Assembly (NCBI GenBank): GCA_046597185.1
Contig: JBKJLF010000627.1
Location: 1 to 5,881, forward strand
DNA from: CAMBDR01 sp046597185
GTDB lineage: Bacteria; Pseudomonadota; Gammaproteobacteria; Burkholderiales; Burkholderiaceae_D
Reading direction: 5' to 3'
Length of the DNA stretch: 5,881 nt
Position numbers and translations under genes: made by a program. The notes beneath the pieces were generated by a model that saw only the letters and a program-made list of their open reading frames with translations, ran no database searches and had not been told where the DNA came from. Shown here one piece after another: positions 1 to 4,928 of this stretch (the stretch's first letter is position 1; every line of letters starts with the position of its first letter).

Positions 1-1978
1 GCGTACTGCGCAAGTGAATGCTTTGACCACCGCACAAATCGCGGCCTTGACCACCGATCAGGCTGTGGCTTTGGAAACAGTCGATGTGGCTGCCTTGAGA
101 ACGGCCCAGGTTGTGGCGCTGACCACCGCCGATGTTGCCGCACTCTCCACCGGGCAAATAGCCGCGTTCAGTACCGCAGCGATTGCTGTCCTGGCGACGG
201 CGACGGTGGCGGCATTGACCACGGACCAGGTTGTCGGCTTAAATACGGCACAAGTTGGTGCGTTGACGACGGCACAAATCGGCGCGCTGACCAGCGATCA
301 GGCTGTGGCTTTGGAAACAGTGGATGTGGCTGCATTAAAAACCGCGCAAGTGGCGGCACTCTCGACTGCGAATTTTGCCGCACTCACCACGGCTCAGGTA
401 GTCGCCTTTGGTACAGCCGCTGCCGCTGCCTTGACCACGGGTGAAATTGCCGCGTTGACCACCGACCAGGCTGGCGTCATTACGACATCGCAGGCGTCTG
501 TATTACGCACAGCACAAGTAGCCGCTTTGAGTACCGCATCCGTGGCAGCGCTGAGCACGTCTGCAGTGGCAGCTTTAAGTACCAATGCCGTTGCGGCTTT
601 GAGTACCAGTGCTGTGGCGGTATTGACGACCGACCAGATCGTTGGATTGCGTACCTCGCAAGTGGCAGCCTTGACAACTGCACAAATCGTGGCGCTCACC
701 ACCGATCAGGCCGTGGCCTTGGAAACAGTCGATGTGGCTGCGTTAAGAACCGTTCAAGTGGCCGCATTGTCCACCGCGAATGTCGCGGCACTCTCTACGG
801 GACAGGTGGCTGTTTTGGGTACAGCAGCCATCGCTGCCCTGACTACTGGCAGCATAAATGCCTTAACCAGTAGCCAGCTTGAATCCTTGAGCACCTCACA
901 AGTTTTGGCTTTGACCACCAGACAGATTGCGGCCTTGTCTACCGATGTCATCACGGCACTTGAAACGCGTGATATTTTGGTGTTGAAAACTTCGCAGATT
1001 ATTGCCTTGTCAACGAAGAATATTCAGTTGTTGACCACCGATCAGGTGACCGCACTGACAACGGCGCAGGTTGAAGCGTTGACCAGCAGCCAGATTGGGG
1101 CTCTCACCACGGATCAAATCTCGCACTTGCATCTCGGTACGCCGATTGTGCTTGATTTGAACGGTGATGGTGTCAAAACCTTGGGCATCTCTTCCGGCGT
1201 CACGTTTGACTTGTTTGGCAACGGACAAAAAGTGCATACGGGTTGGGTGGGTCAAGGTGACGGCTTACTGGCTCTGGATCGTAATGGCGACGGTCAGATC
1301 AATGGCGGTAGAGAGTTGTTTGGCTCCGGCACCGATCTTGCCAACGGCAACAAAGCAGGTAATGGTTACGAGGCACTGCGTGAGCTTGACAGTAATCACG
1401 ATGGCAAGATCACTGCTGCCGATGCTGCCTTCAAAGACTTGCGTGTTTGGGTCGATAGCAATAGCGACGGTGTCAGCCAGGCGGGTGAACTCAAAACACT
1501 GGATGATCTGAAGATTGTCAAGCTTGATTTGGGCGTCACGGCGGCCAGAGAACAAAACAACGGCAATATCGTTGGTTTGAACTCCGGCTTCCAAACGGCT
1601 GATGGTGTCAACCACGTTGCGGCTGACGTGTGGTTTGTGGCCGATAAGGGCGAAGGCACCAAACCAGGCCAGGCCAATGTTCAACCGGAAGATTTGCGTA
1701 GTAAGGTCAGCGGTTTGGCCCAGGCTATCGGTTCCTTCGGTGCGGAAGAAGCTGCCAGTGCCGCCTTTGTGCCAAATCTGAATCAAGGTAACAATGGTTT
1801 GGGTAATACCAGCCTGTCGGTGGGCTTGAACGTGGATCACATGGTGGATGCGTTGAAACAGTTCAACCGCCATGGTGCGGATTTGAGCAACCCGGTCGAT
1901 GCGCTGACTTCCACGGGCCATGCGAAAGGTTTGTCACTGACCGATCCGGCCAATGGCTTCCTGGCCTTGGGCAAGTAA
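1..1978 (+). CDS. Octapeptide-repeat, calcium-binding RTX-like surface or secreted protein (5' partial)
   Basis: The frame is open to the left edge. The codons before the GTG at 14 read R-T-A-Q and continue the repeat, so GTG-14 is an internal Val and the true start lies outside the window. Residues below are numbered from GTG-14. Residues 3-370 are 46 uninterrupted octapeptides, consensus A-L-T-T-x-Q-[IV]-x: residue 2 is Leu in 43, and residue 4 is Thr in 43 and Ser in 3. Residues about 377-497 hold four D-x-[ND]-x-D-G loops (D381, D422, D459, D481) and the G-W-V-G-Q-G-D-G-L-L segment common in RTX-like proteins. Near residues 540-565 is an A-D-V-W-F strand motif. The tail is Gly/Asn/Ala-rich, has no Cys and ends F-L-A-L-G-K. 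By family knowledge such proteins are exported by type I secretion and bind Ca2+ outside the cell; no transporter gene is visible here. An adhesin or biofilm role is inference. A terminator follows 38 bases after the stop. Confidence 0.85.
   Translation, partial: RTAQVNALTTAQIAALTTDQAVALETVDVAALRTAQVVALTTADVAALSTGQIAAFSTAAIAVLATATVAALTTDQVVGLNTAQVGALTTAQIGALTSDQAVALETVDVAALKTAQVAALSTANFAALTTAQVVAFGTAAAAALTTGEIAALTTDQAGVITTSQASVLRTAQVAALSTASVAALSTSAVAALSTNAVAALSTSAVAVLTTDQIVGLRTSQVAALTTAQIVALTTDQAVALETVDVAALRTVQVAALSTANVAALSTGQVAVLGTAAIAALTTGSINALTSSQLESLSTSQVLALTTRQIAALSTDVITALETRDILVLKTSQIIALSTKNIQLLTTDQVTALTTAQVEALTSSQIGALTTDQISHLHLGTPIVLDLNGDGVKTLGISSGVTFDLFGNGQKVHTGWVGQGDGLLALDRNGDGQINGGRELFGSGTDLANGNKAGNGYEALRELDSNHDGKITAADAAFKDLRVWVDSNSDGVSQAGELKTLDDLKIVKLDLGVTAAREQNNGNIVGLNSGFQTADGVNHVAADVWFVADKGEGTKPGQANVQPEDLRSKVSGLAQAIGSFGAEEAASAAFVPNLNQGNNGLGNTSLSVGLNVDHMVDALKQFNRHGADLSNPVDALTSTGHAKGLSLTDPANGFLALGK
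20..1123 (+). repeat. 46 tandem 24-nt units coding octapeptides, with a ten-unit super-repeat
   Basis: Each unit is 24 nt and none breaks the register; a partial unit (R-T-A-Q-V-N) precedes it at the left edge. Lining the units up in tens gives a higher-order repeat: 20-259 (units 1-10), 260-427 (units 11-17, three units short), 428-667 (units 18-27), 668-907 (units 28-37) and 908-1123 (units 38-46). Position 2 of each ten is typically A-L-T-T-D-Q-A-V. Position 3 is A-L-E-T-V-D-V-A or similar, position 4 carries Arg or Lys at its third residue, and position 7 is often A/V-F/L-G/S-T-A-A. DNA identity between units is moderate, with synonymous differences, except in the position 2-4 block. The pattern T-x-x-Q could cap short two-turn helices, or each octad could be one face of a beta-solenoid. 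The sequence alone does not decide. Confidence 0.9.
1142..1504 (+). other. Region encoding four EF-hand-like calcium loops
   Basis: Within the repeat protein, four acidic loops are seen: D-L-N-G-D-G at residue 381, D-R-N-G-D-G-Q-I at 422, D-S-N-H-D-G-K-I at 459 and D-S-N-S-D-G-V-S at 481. The third is followed by T-A-A-D and the fourth by Q-A-G-E, giving the acidic residue at loop position 12 expected of EF-hand or dockerin-type loops. The pair at 459 and 481 is spaced 22 residues, close enough to pack as one unit. Ca2+ binding is established for such loops in related families; here it is inferred from the motif. Confidence 0.75.
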
Positions 1979-2016
1979 GGGAATGCGTAGTATGTGACCA
2001 AGCACTGGTCTGAAGT

Positions 2017-2053
2017 AAAAGGGCGGTAAGGTGAATAACCTTACCGCCCTTTT
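2017..2053. terminator. Bidirectional intrinsic terminator
   Basis: A perfect 16-bp inverted repeat (arms 2017-2032 and 2038-2053, loop GAATA) has a GC-rich core flanked by A4 on the left and T5 on the right. Each strand therefore ends the hairpin in a run of U. It lies between the stop of the repeat protein (1978) and the stop of the convergent CoA-transferase gene (2126), and is placed to end both transcripts. Confidence 0.9.
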
Positions 2054-2082
2054 TAATTGTCGTAAAAAACAGAAGGTGAAAA

Positions 2083-2118
2083 ATGTCCTTAAAAATACAT
2101 GAACAACAGGATAAATGA
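2083..2118 (+). other. Possible 11-codon micro-ORF with a good ribosome site
   Basis: ATG 2083 to TGA 2118 encodes M-S-L-K-I-H-E-Q-Q-D-K and is preceded by GAAGGTGA (2072-2079). It lies just after the bidirectional terminator, with no promoter I can identify, and antisense to the 3' untranslated part of the CoA-transferase transcript. A chance ORF is the more likely explanation. Confidence 0.15.
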
Positions 2119-2125
2119 GGCGGGT

Positions 2126-3382
2126 TTAAATAATGCCGCGTGCGCGCAAATCAGCAATTTGTGCTTCACTTTGGCCCAACACCTCGCGCAGTACATCATC
2201 AGTATGCTGGCCCAGCAAAGGCGGCGCGTTATGGCTGAGTGCCGGCGTTTCGGATAACTGCATCGGATTACGCACCAACTTCACCTTGCCCGCAGTCGGG
2301 TGTGGCAATTCAATCGCAATCCCGCGTGCCTGCACCTGTTCATTGGCAAACACTTCATCCAGATTATTAATCGGGCCACACGGTACGCCCACCGCTTCCA
2401 AACCGTTGATCCATTCCATTTTGGTTTTGGTTTTCACCATCTCGGCCAGCATTGGCACCAATTCGGCTCTATGCTTGACGCGCAAGGGGTTGCTGGCAAA
2501 GCGCGGGTCGGAAGCCAGTTCCGGGCGTTGGCCCAGTTCCACAAAGCGTTGATATTGTTGATCATTACCCACCGTGACGATAATATAACCATCCGCACAG
2601 GCAAAGCTTTGATAGGGCACAATATTGGCGTGGTCATTGCCCCAGCGTTTGGGCGTGACGCCGCTGGTTAAATAATTCGAGCCGACATTGGCCAGCATCG
2701 CCACTTGTACATCCAGCAAGGCCATATCAATCGCTTGCCCCTCGCCCGTGCGGTCGCGGTGCGTGAGGGCCGCCAAAATCGCCACGGTTGAATACATGCC
2801 CGTCATTAAATCGACCAAGGCCACGCCCACTTTTTGCGGCCCACCGCCGGGCAAATCATCACGCTCGCCAGTAATTGACATCAAACCGCCCATGCCTTGC
2901 ACCAAAAAGTCATAACCGGGGCGCGGCGCATACGGGCCGGTCTGGCCAAAGCCGGTCACCGAGCAATACACAATATCCGGGCGGATTTTTTTAACGCTCT
3001 CATAATCAAGGCCATAACGCTTCAAGTGGCCAACCTTAAAATTCTCCAGCAACACATCGCAATGCTTGACCAATTCTTGCACCAGCTTTTGCCCTTCCGG
3101 TGTGGCAATGTCTACCGTAACCGAACGCTTGCCGCGATTGGTGGTTAAGTAATACGCCGCTTCCGTGGTATTGTTGCCCTGTTCATCTTTCAAGAAGGGC
3201 GGCCCCCAGGCGCGGGTATCGTCACCTGCGCCGGGGCGTTCGATTTTAATCACATCGGCACCCAGATCGGCCAGGTTTTGCGAAGCCCAGGGGCCAGCCA
3301 GGACGCGGCTTAAGTCCAACACCCGGATATGACCTAAGGCTTTTTTATTGAGTGCGGTAGAATTATTTGTTGCAGCGGGCAT
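2126..3382 (-). CDS. Class III (CaiB/BaiF) CoA-transferase, succinyl-CoA:glutarate CoA-transferase-like
   Basis: A cytoplasmic enzyme that moves CoA between carboxylic acids through enzyme-bound acyl and CoA thioester intermediates. From the ATG at 3382 it is 418 residues, a normal family length. The N-terminus carries the signature V-L-D-L-S-R-V-L-A-G-P, then L-G-A-D-V-I-K-I-E-R-P-G-A-G-D-D-T-R. Mid-protein has G-F-G-Q-T-G-P-Y and P-G-Y-D. The V-A-L-V-D-L-M-T-G-M-Y segment aligns with the catalytic Asp (formyl-CoA transferase D169), here about residue 191. The stretch around K-R-W-G-N-D-H-A-N-I-V-P-Y-Q-S-F and G-V-P-C-G-P-I-N-N resembles human SUGCT closely, so glutarate or a similar dicarboxylate is the likeliest acceptor; the family's specificity is broad and this is inference. 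In-frame starts also exist at ATG 3406 and GTG 3460. GTG-3460 would lie upstream of the probable transcript start, and no candidate has a good Shine-Dalgarno. No glutaryl-CoA dehydrogenase gene is adjacent within the window. Confidence 0.9.
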   Translation of the reverse strand: MPAATNNSTALNKKALGHIRVLDLSRVLAGPWASQNLADLGADVIKIERPGAGDDTRAWGPPFLKDEQGNNTTEAAYYLTTNRGKRSVTVDIATPEGQKLVQELVKHCDVLLENFKVGHLKRYGLDYESVKKIRPDIVYCSVTGFGQTGPYAPRPGYDFLVQGMGGLMSITGERDDLPGGGPQKVGVALVDLMTGMYSTVAILAALTHRDRTGEGQAIDMALLDVQVAMLANVGSNYLTSGVTPKRWGNDHANIVPYQSFACADGYIIVTVGNDQQYQRFVELGQRPELASDPRFASNPLRVKHRAELVPMLAEMVKTKTKMEWINGLEAVGVPCGPINNLDEVFANEQVQARGIAIELPHPTAGKVKLVRNPMQLSETPALSHNAPPLLGQHTDDVLREVLGQSEAQIADLRARGII

Positions 3383-3418
3383 GATAGATGAGATGGTAGA
3401 TGACATGATAGATGAGAT
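3380..3418. repeat. 15-nt direct repeat, 24-nt period, duplicating a start codon
   Basis: The 15 bases at 3380-3394 recur at 3404-3418. On the minus strand both copies end in ATG, so the duplication yields two in-frame start codons eight codons apart (3406 and 3382), preceded by Ser/Ile-rich codons. The duplicated residues precede the conserved enzyme core, so they may be untranslated or dispensable. Confidence 0.6.
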
Positions 3419-3448
3419 AAGTTCGTCGAAAAATGATAAGGTCGCACG

Positions 3449-3477
3449 AGTGTAAAACACAATGCACTGCTTGTCGA
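3449..3477 (-). promoter_or_regulatory. Probable sigma70 promoter of the CoA-transferase gene
   Basis: Read on the minus strand: -35 TCGACA (plus coordinates 3472-3477, 5 of 6 to TTGACA), a 17-base spacer, then -10 TACACT (3449-3454, 4 of 6 to TATAAT). Transcription would begin near 3442. That leaves a leader of about 35 or 60 bases to the ATGs at 3406 and 3382, and argues against the GTG at 3460 as start codon. Confidence 0.5.
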
Positions 3478-3488
3478 ATTGAATGCAC
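3461..3488. repeat. Direct repeat AATGCAC, 21 bp apart, between divergent genes
   Basis: AATGCAC occurs at 3461-3467 and 3482-3488 in the same orientation. The start-to-start spacing is 21 bp, or two DNA turns. The two copies flank the minus-strand -35 candidate, and the right copy overlaps the plus-strand -35. This layout would suit a regulator binding site, but a 7-base repeat can occur by chance. Confidence 0.3.
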
Positions 3489-3507
3489 GGAATTTGATTG
3501 ATTTTAT
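3479..3507 (+). promoter_or_regulatory. Possible sigma70 promoter of ugpQ
   Basis: TTGAAT (3479-3484, 4 of 6) and TTTTAT (3502-3507, 4 of 6) are separated by 17 bases. They lie 27 bases before the ugpQ ATG and next to the divergent promoter candidate. The match is modest, and position between divergent genes is the main support. Confidence 0.3.
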
Positions 3508-3525
3508 TGAAGCCGATTTTTGAAC

Positions 3526-3531
3526 GAGGTG
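3526..3531 (+). promoter_or_regulatory. ugpQ ribosome binding site
   Basis: GAGGTG lies just before the ATG at 3535, with about five bases between its GAGG core and the start. It fixes the start at 3535 rather than the in-frame TTG at 3520, which has no such site. Confidence 0.7.
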
Positions 3532-3534
3532 ATT

Positions 3535-4290
3535 ATGTGGTCTTATCCCAAAGTGTTGGCCCATCGCGGCGGTGGCTCTTTAGCGCCGGAAAATACCCTG
3601 GCCGCATTGCGTTGCGGTTTGGCGCATGGTTTTCGGGCGGTTGAATTTGATGTCATGCTCAGTGAGGATGAAGTGCCGATTCTCATGCACGACCCCGGGT
3701 TTGGTCGTACCGTGGCCGGGCAGGGCCAAGTGGCGCACACCCCGGCGGCGCAATTGTTGGCCATGGATGCGGGTGCTTGGTTTGGCGCTGCCTTTGCGGG
3801 CGAAACCGTGCCCAGCCTGACCCAGGTGCTGGCGTTTTGTTCGGAATACAAAATCTGGATGAATGTTGAAATCAAGCCAGCACCCGGCTTTGAAGCGCGC
3901 ACCGGCCATTGGGTAGCCCAGCAATGCGCCACTTGGTTTGCCGCGCGGCCCCAATCAGAATGGCCGCTATTGTCATCCTTTTCGGAAGCTGCGCTGGCGG
4001 CCGCCAAGACCGCAGCACCCGCTATGCCACGCGCTTTACTGATCGATAATGTCGAAAAACTGGAAGGGCCGGATTGGCTGACCAGAGTGCGCCAGCTAGA
4101 TGCGGTAGCACTGCATACCAATCAAAAACATACCACCCCGGCTCTGGTGCAGGCGGTGCACAGCGCAGGTTTGGGCATGTTTTGCTATACCGTCAACACG
4201 CCGGAACGGGCGCGCCAATTGCTGGAATGGGGGGTGGATGCGTTTTGTACTGATCGCATCGACCTCATTGGCGCAACTTACGCCTTGTAA
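3535..4290 (+). CDS. ugpQ: Cytoplasmic glycerophosphodiester phosphodiesterase UgpQ
   Basis: It hydrolyses glycerophosphodiesters (deacylated phospholipid head groups) to sn-glycerol 3-phosphate and an alcohol, using a divalent metal. The 251-residue product matches the length of E. coli UgpQ (about 247) and aligns along its whole length from memory. Family motifs are all present: A-H-R-G-G-G with H10 and R11, A-P-E-N-T-L-A-A, E-F-D with E37 and D39, M-H-D-P with H52, V-E-I-K-P with E112 and K114, L-L-S-S-F, and the C-terminal Y-T-V-N-T-P and G-V-D-A-F-C-T-D-R-I-D. There is no signal peptide, which fits the cytoplasmic UgpQ rather than the periplasmic GlpQ. The ugpBAEC transporter genes usually linked to ugpQ are not adjacent, so it stands alone, divergent from the CoA-transferase. 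No convincing terminator follows; a 6-bp hairpin at 4343-4365 lacks a T-tract. Confidence 0.95.
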   Translation: MWSYPKVLAHRGGGSLAPENTLAALRCGLAHGFRAVEFDVMLSEDEVPILMHDPGFGRTVAGQGQVAHTPAAQLLAMDAGAWFGAAFAGETVPSLTQVLAFCSEYKIWMNVEIKPAPGFEARTGHWVAQQCATWFAARPQSEWPLLSSFSEAALAAAKTAAPAMPRALLIDNVEKLEGPDWLTRVRQLDAVALHTNQKHTTPALVQAVHSAGLGMFCYTVNTPERARQLLEWGVDAFCTDRIDLIGATYAL

Positions 4291-4432
4291 CACCGCTTAC
4301 ATGCTGCTGGTCAGCTGAAGGGGCGGCATAACAGTTAAGGGAGGGCAGACGGCAACAAGCTGCCCGCTTCACTGAATACAAATAAGCAACCTTATTTAAT
4401 TTAATTTAACTTTTCACTCCAAAGGACTTATC

Positions 4433-4774
4433 ATGAAAATCAATACCTTGTTTCTTTCCCTGGTTCTGTCGGCATTAGCCTTACCTGTTTTTGCTCAAAA
4501 CGCCAGCACTCCCAATCTTGATAAGCGGCAAGTAAATCAAGAAAAGCGCATTGAAAACGGTGTGAAATCAGGCCAATTGACCGCCTCGGAAACGGCCAAA
4601 CTGGAAAGCAAAGAAGCAAAACTGGAAGCCGACAAACAAGCCGCCAAGGCCGACGGCACCGTCACCCGAGCAGAACGCCGCCGTTTGCAACGTGAAGCCA
4701 ACCGCGATAGCCGTGCGATTCATCGTAAAAAACACAATGCCAACACCACCGCTACCCCGGCCAGCGCCAAGTAA
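4433..4774 (+). CDS. Small exported helical protein with internal duplication, function unknown
   Basis: A 113-residue product preceded by the Shine-Dalgarno AAAGGA (4421-4426), six bases before the ATG. Residues 1-21 form a signal peptide: K2, a hydrophobic core and cleavage after P-V-F-A. The mature part is predicted highly helical and charged. Two matching segments 28 residues apart, S46-G-Q-L-T-x-x-E-x-x-x-L57 and D74-G-T-V-T-x-x-E-x-x-x-L85, show an internal duplication. The second resembles the back half of an EF-hand loop. The C-terminus is strongly basic (R-R-R-L-Q-R, H-R-K-K-H) and ends in a Thr/Ala/Pro tail. I recall similar hypothetical proteins with R-Q-x-N-Q and R-I-x-x-G-V-x-S-G-x-L-T motifs in betaproteobacteria, but know no function. 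The upstream AT-rich stretch at 4391-4410 could hold the promoter (-10 TTTAAT at 4395), with only a weak -35. A periplasmic location is inferred. Confidence 0.85.
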   Translation: MKINTLFLSLVLSALALPVFAQNASTPNLDKRQVNQEKRIENGVKSGQLTASETAKLESKEAKLEADKQAAKADGTVTRAERRRLQREANRDSRAIHRKKHNANTTATPASAK

Positions 4775-4800
4775 GTCCGCCTGATCTGGTTAAGTAGTTC

Positions 4801-4828
4801 AACCCGCCTTGATGGCGGGTTTTGTTTT
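4801..4828 (+). terminator. Intrinsic terminator of the small exported protein gene
   Basis: AACCCGCC (4801-4808), loop TTGAT, GGCGGGTT (4814-4821), then a T-rich run to 4828. The 8-bp stem and T-tract lie 26 bases after the stop codon. Confidence 0.88.
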
Positions 4829-4850
4829 ATCAGGGCTGATCACGTATAAT
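4822..4850 (+). promoter_or_regulatory. alaS: Probable alaS sigma70 promoter
   Basis: A perfect -10 TATAAT at 4845-4850 lies exactly 17 bases after TTGTTT at 4822-4827 (3 of 6 to the -35 consensus). The -35 sits inside the T-tract of the preceding terminator. Predicted transcription start is near 4857, giving a leader of about 72 bases. Confidence 0.6.
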
Positions 4851-4870
4851 CATTGATTGCTCGTACAATC

Positions 4871-4890
4871 GCATTCATTCGCATTCATTC
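4871..4890. repeat. Tandem decamer in the alaS leader
   Basis: GCATTCATTC is present twice head to tail (4871-4880 and 4881-4890) and followed by GCA, the start of a third copy. It lies in the predicted untranslated leader. No function is known to me; slippage is a simple origin. Confidence 0.75.
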
Positions 4891-4928
4891 GCACGCCATT
4901 TTTTACCTAATTTGCTACCTACATCGCC

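Noticed and set aside
14..16. GTG as the true start of the repeat protein
   Set aside because: The preceding in-frame codons read R-T-A-Q, part of another octad, and no ribosome site could be seen. The gene is simply cut by the window edge.
394..702. Open frame of about 100 codons on the minus strand within the octad array
   Set aside because: It mirrors the 24-nt repeat, since stop-free antisense frames arise automatically from the repeated codons. It has no ribosome site and no family resemblance.
20..1123. CRISPR array or non-coding satellite
   Set aside because: The 24-nt periodicity is coding, with synonymous variation and an intact frame, and there are no constant repeats with unique spacers.
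20..1123. TAL-effector-like or pentapeptide-repeat domain
   Set aside because: The period is 8 residues, not 33-35 or 5, and there is no repeat-variable diresidue and no A-[DN]-L-x-x core.
1265..1921. Long minus-strand open frame opposite the calcium-loop domain
   Set aside because: The plus-strand frame has clear calcium-loop motifs and continues the repeat gene. The antisense product has no recognisable domain.
3543..4121. Minus-strand open frame of about 190 codons opposite ugpQ
   Set aside because: The plus-strand product has all UgpQ motifs; the antisense frame is a codon-bias shadow.
4343..4365. Terminator after ugpQ
   Set aside because: There is a six-bp stem GGGCAG/CTGCCC with an 11-base loop but no T-run after it, so it is not convincing.
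4851..4928. T-box riboswitch before alaS
   Set aside because: The leader is too short, there is no T-box consensus or specifier stem, and the class is typical of Gram-positive bacteria.
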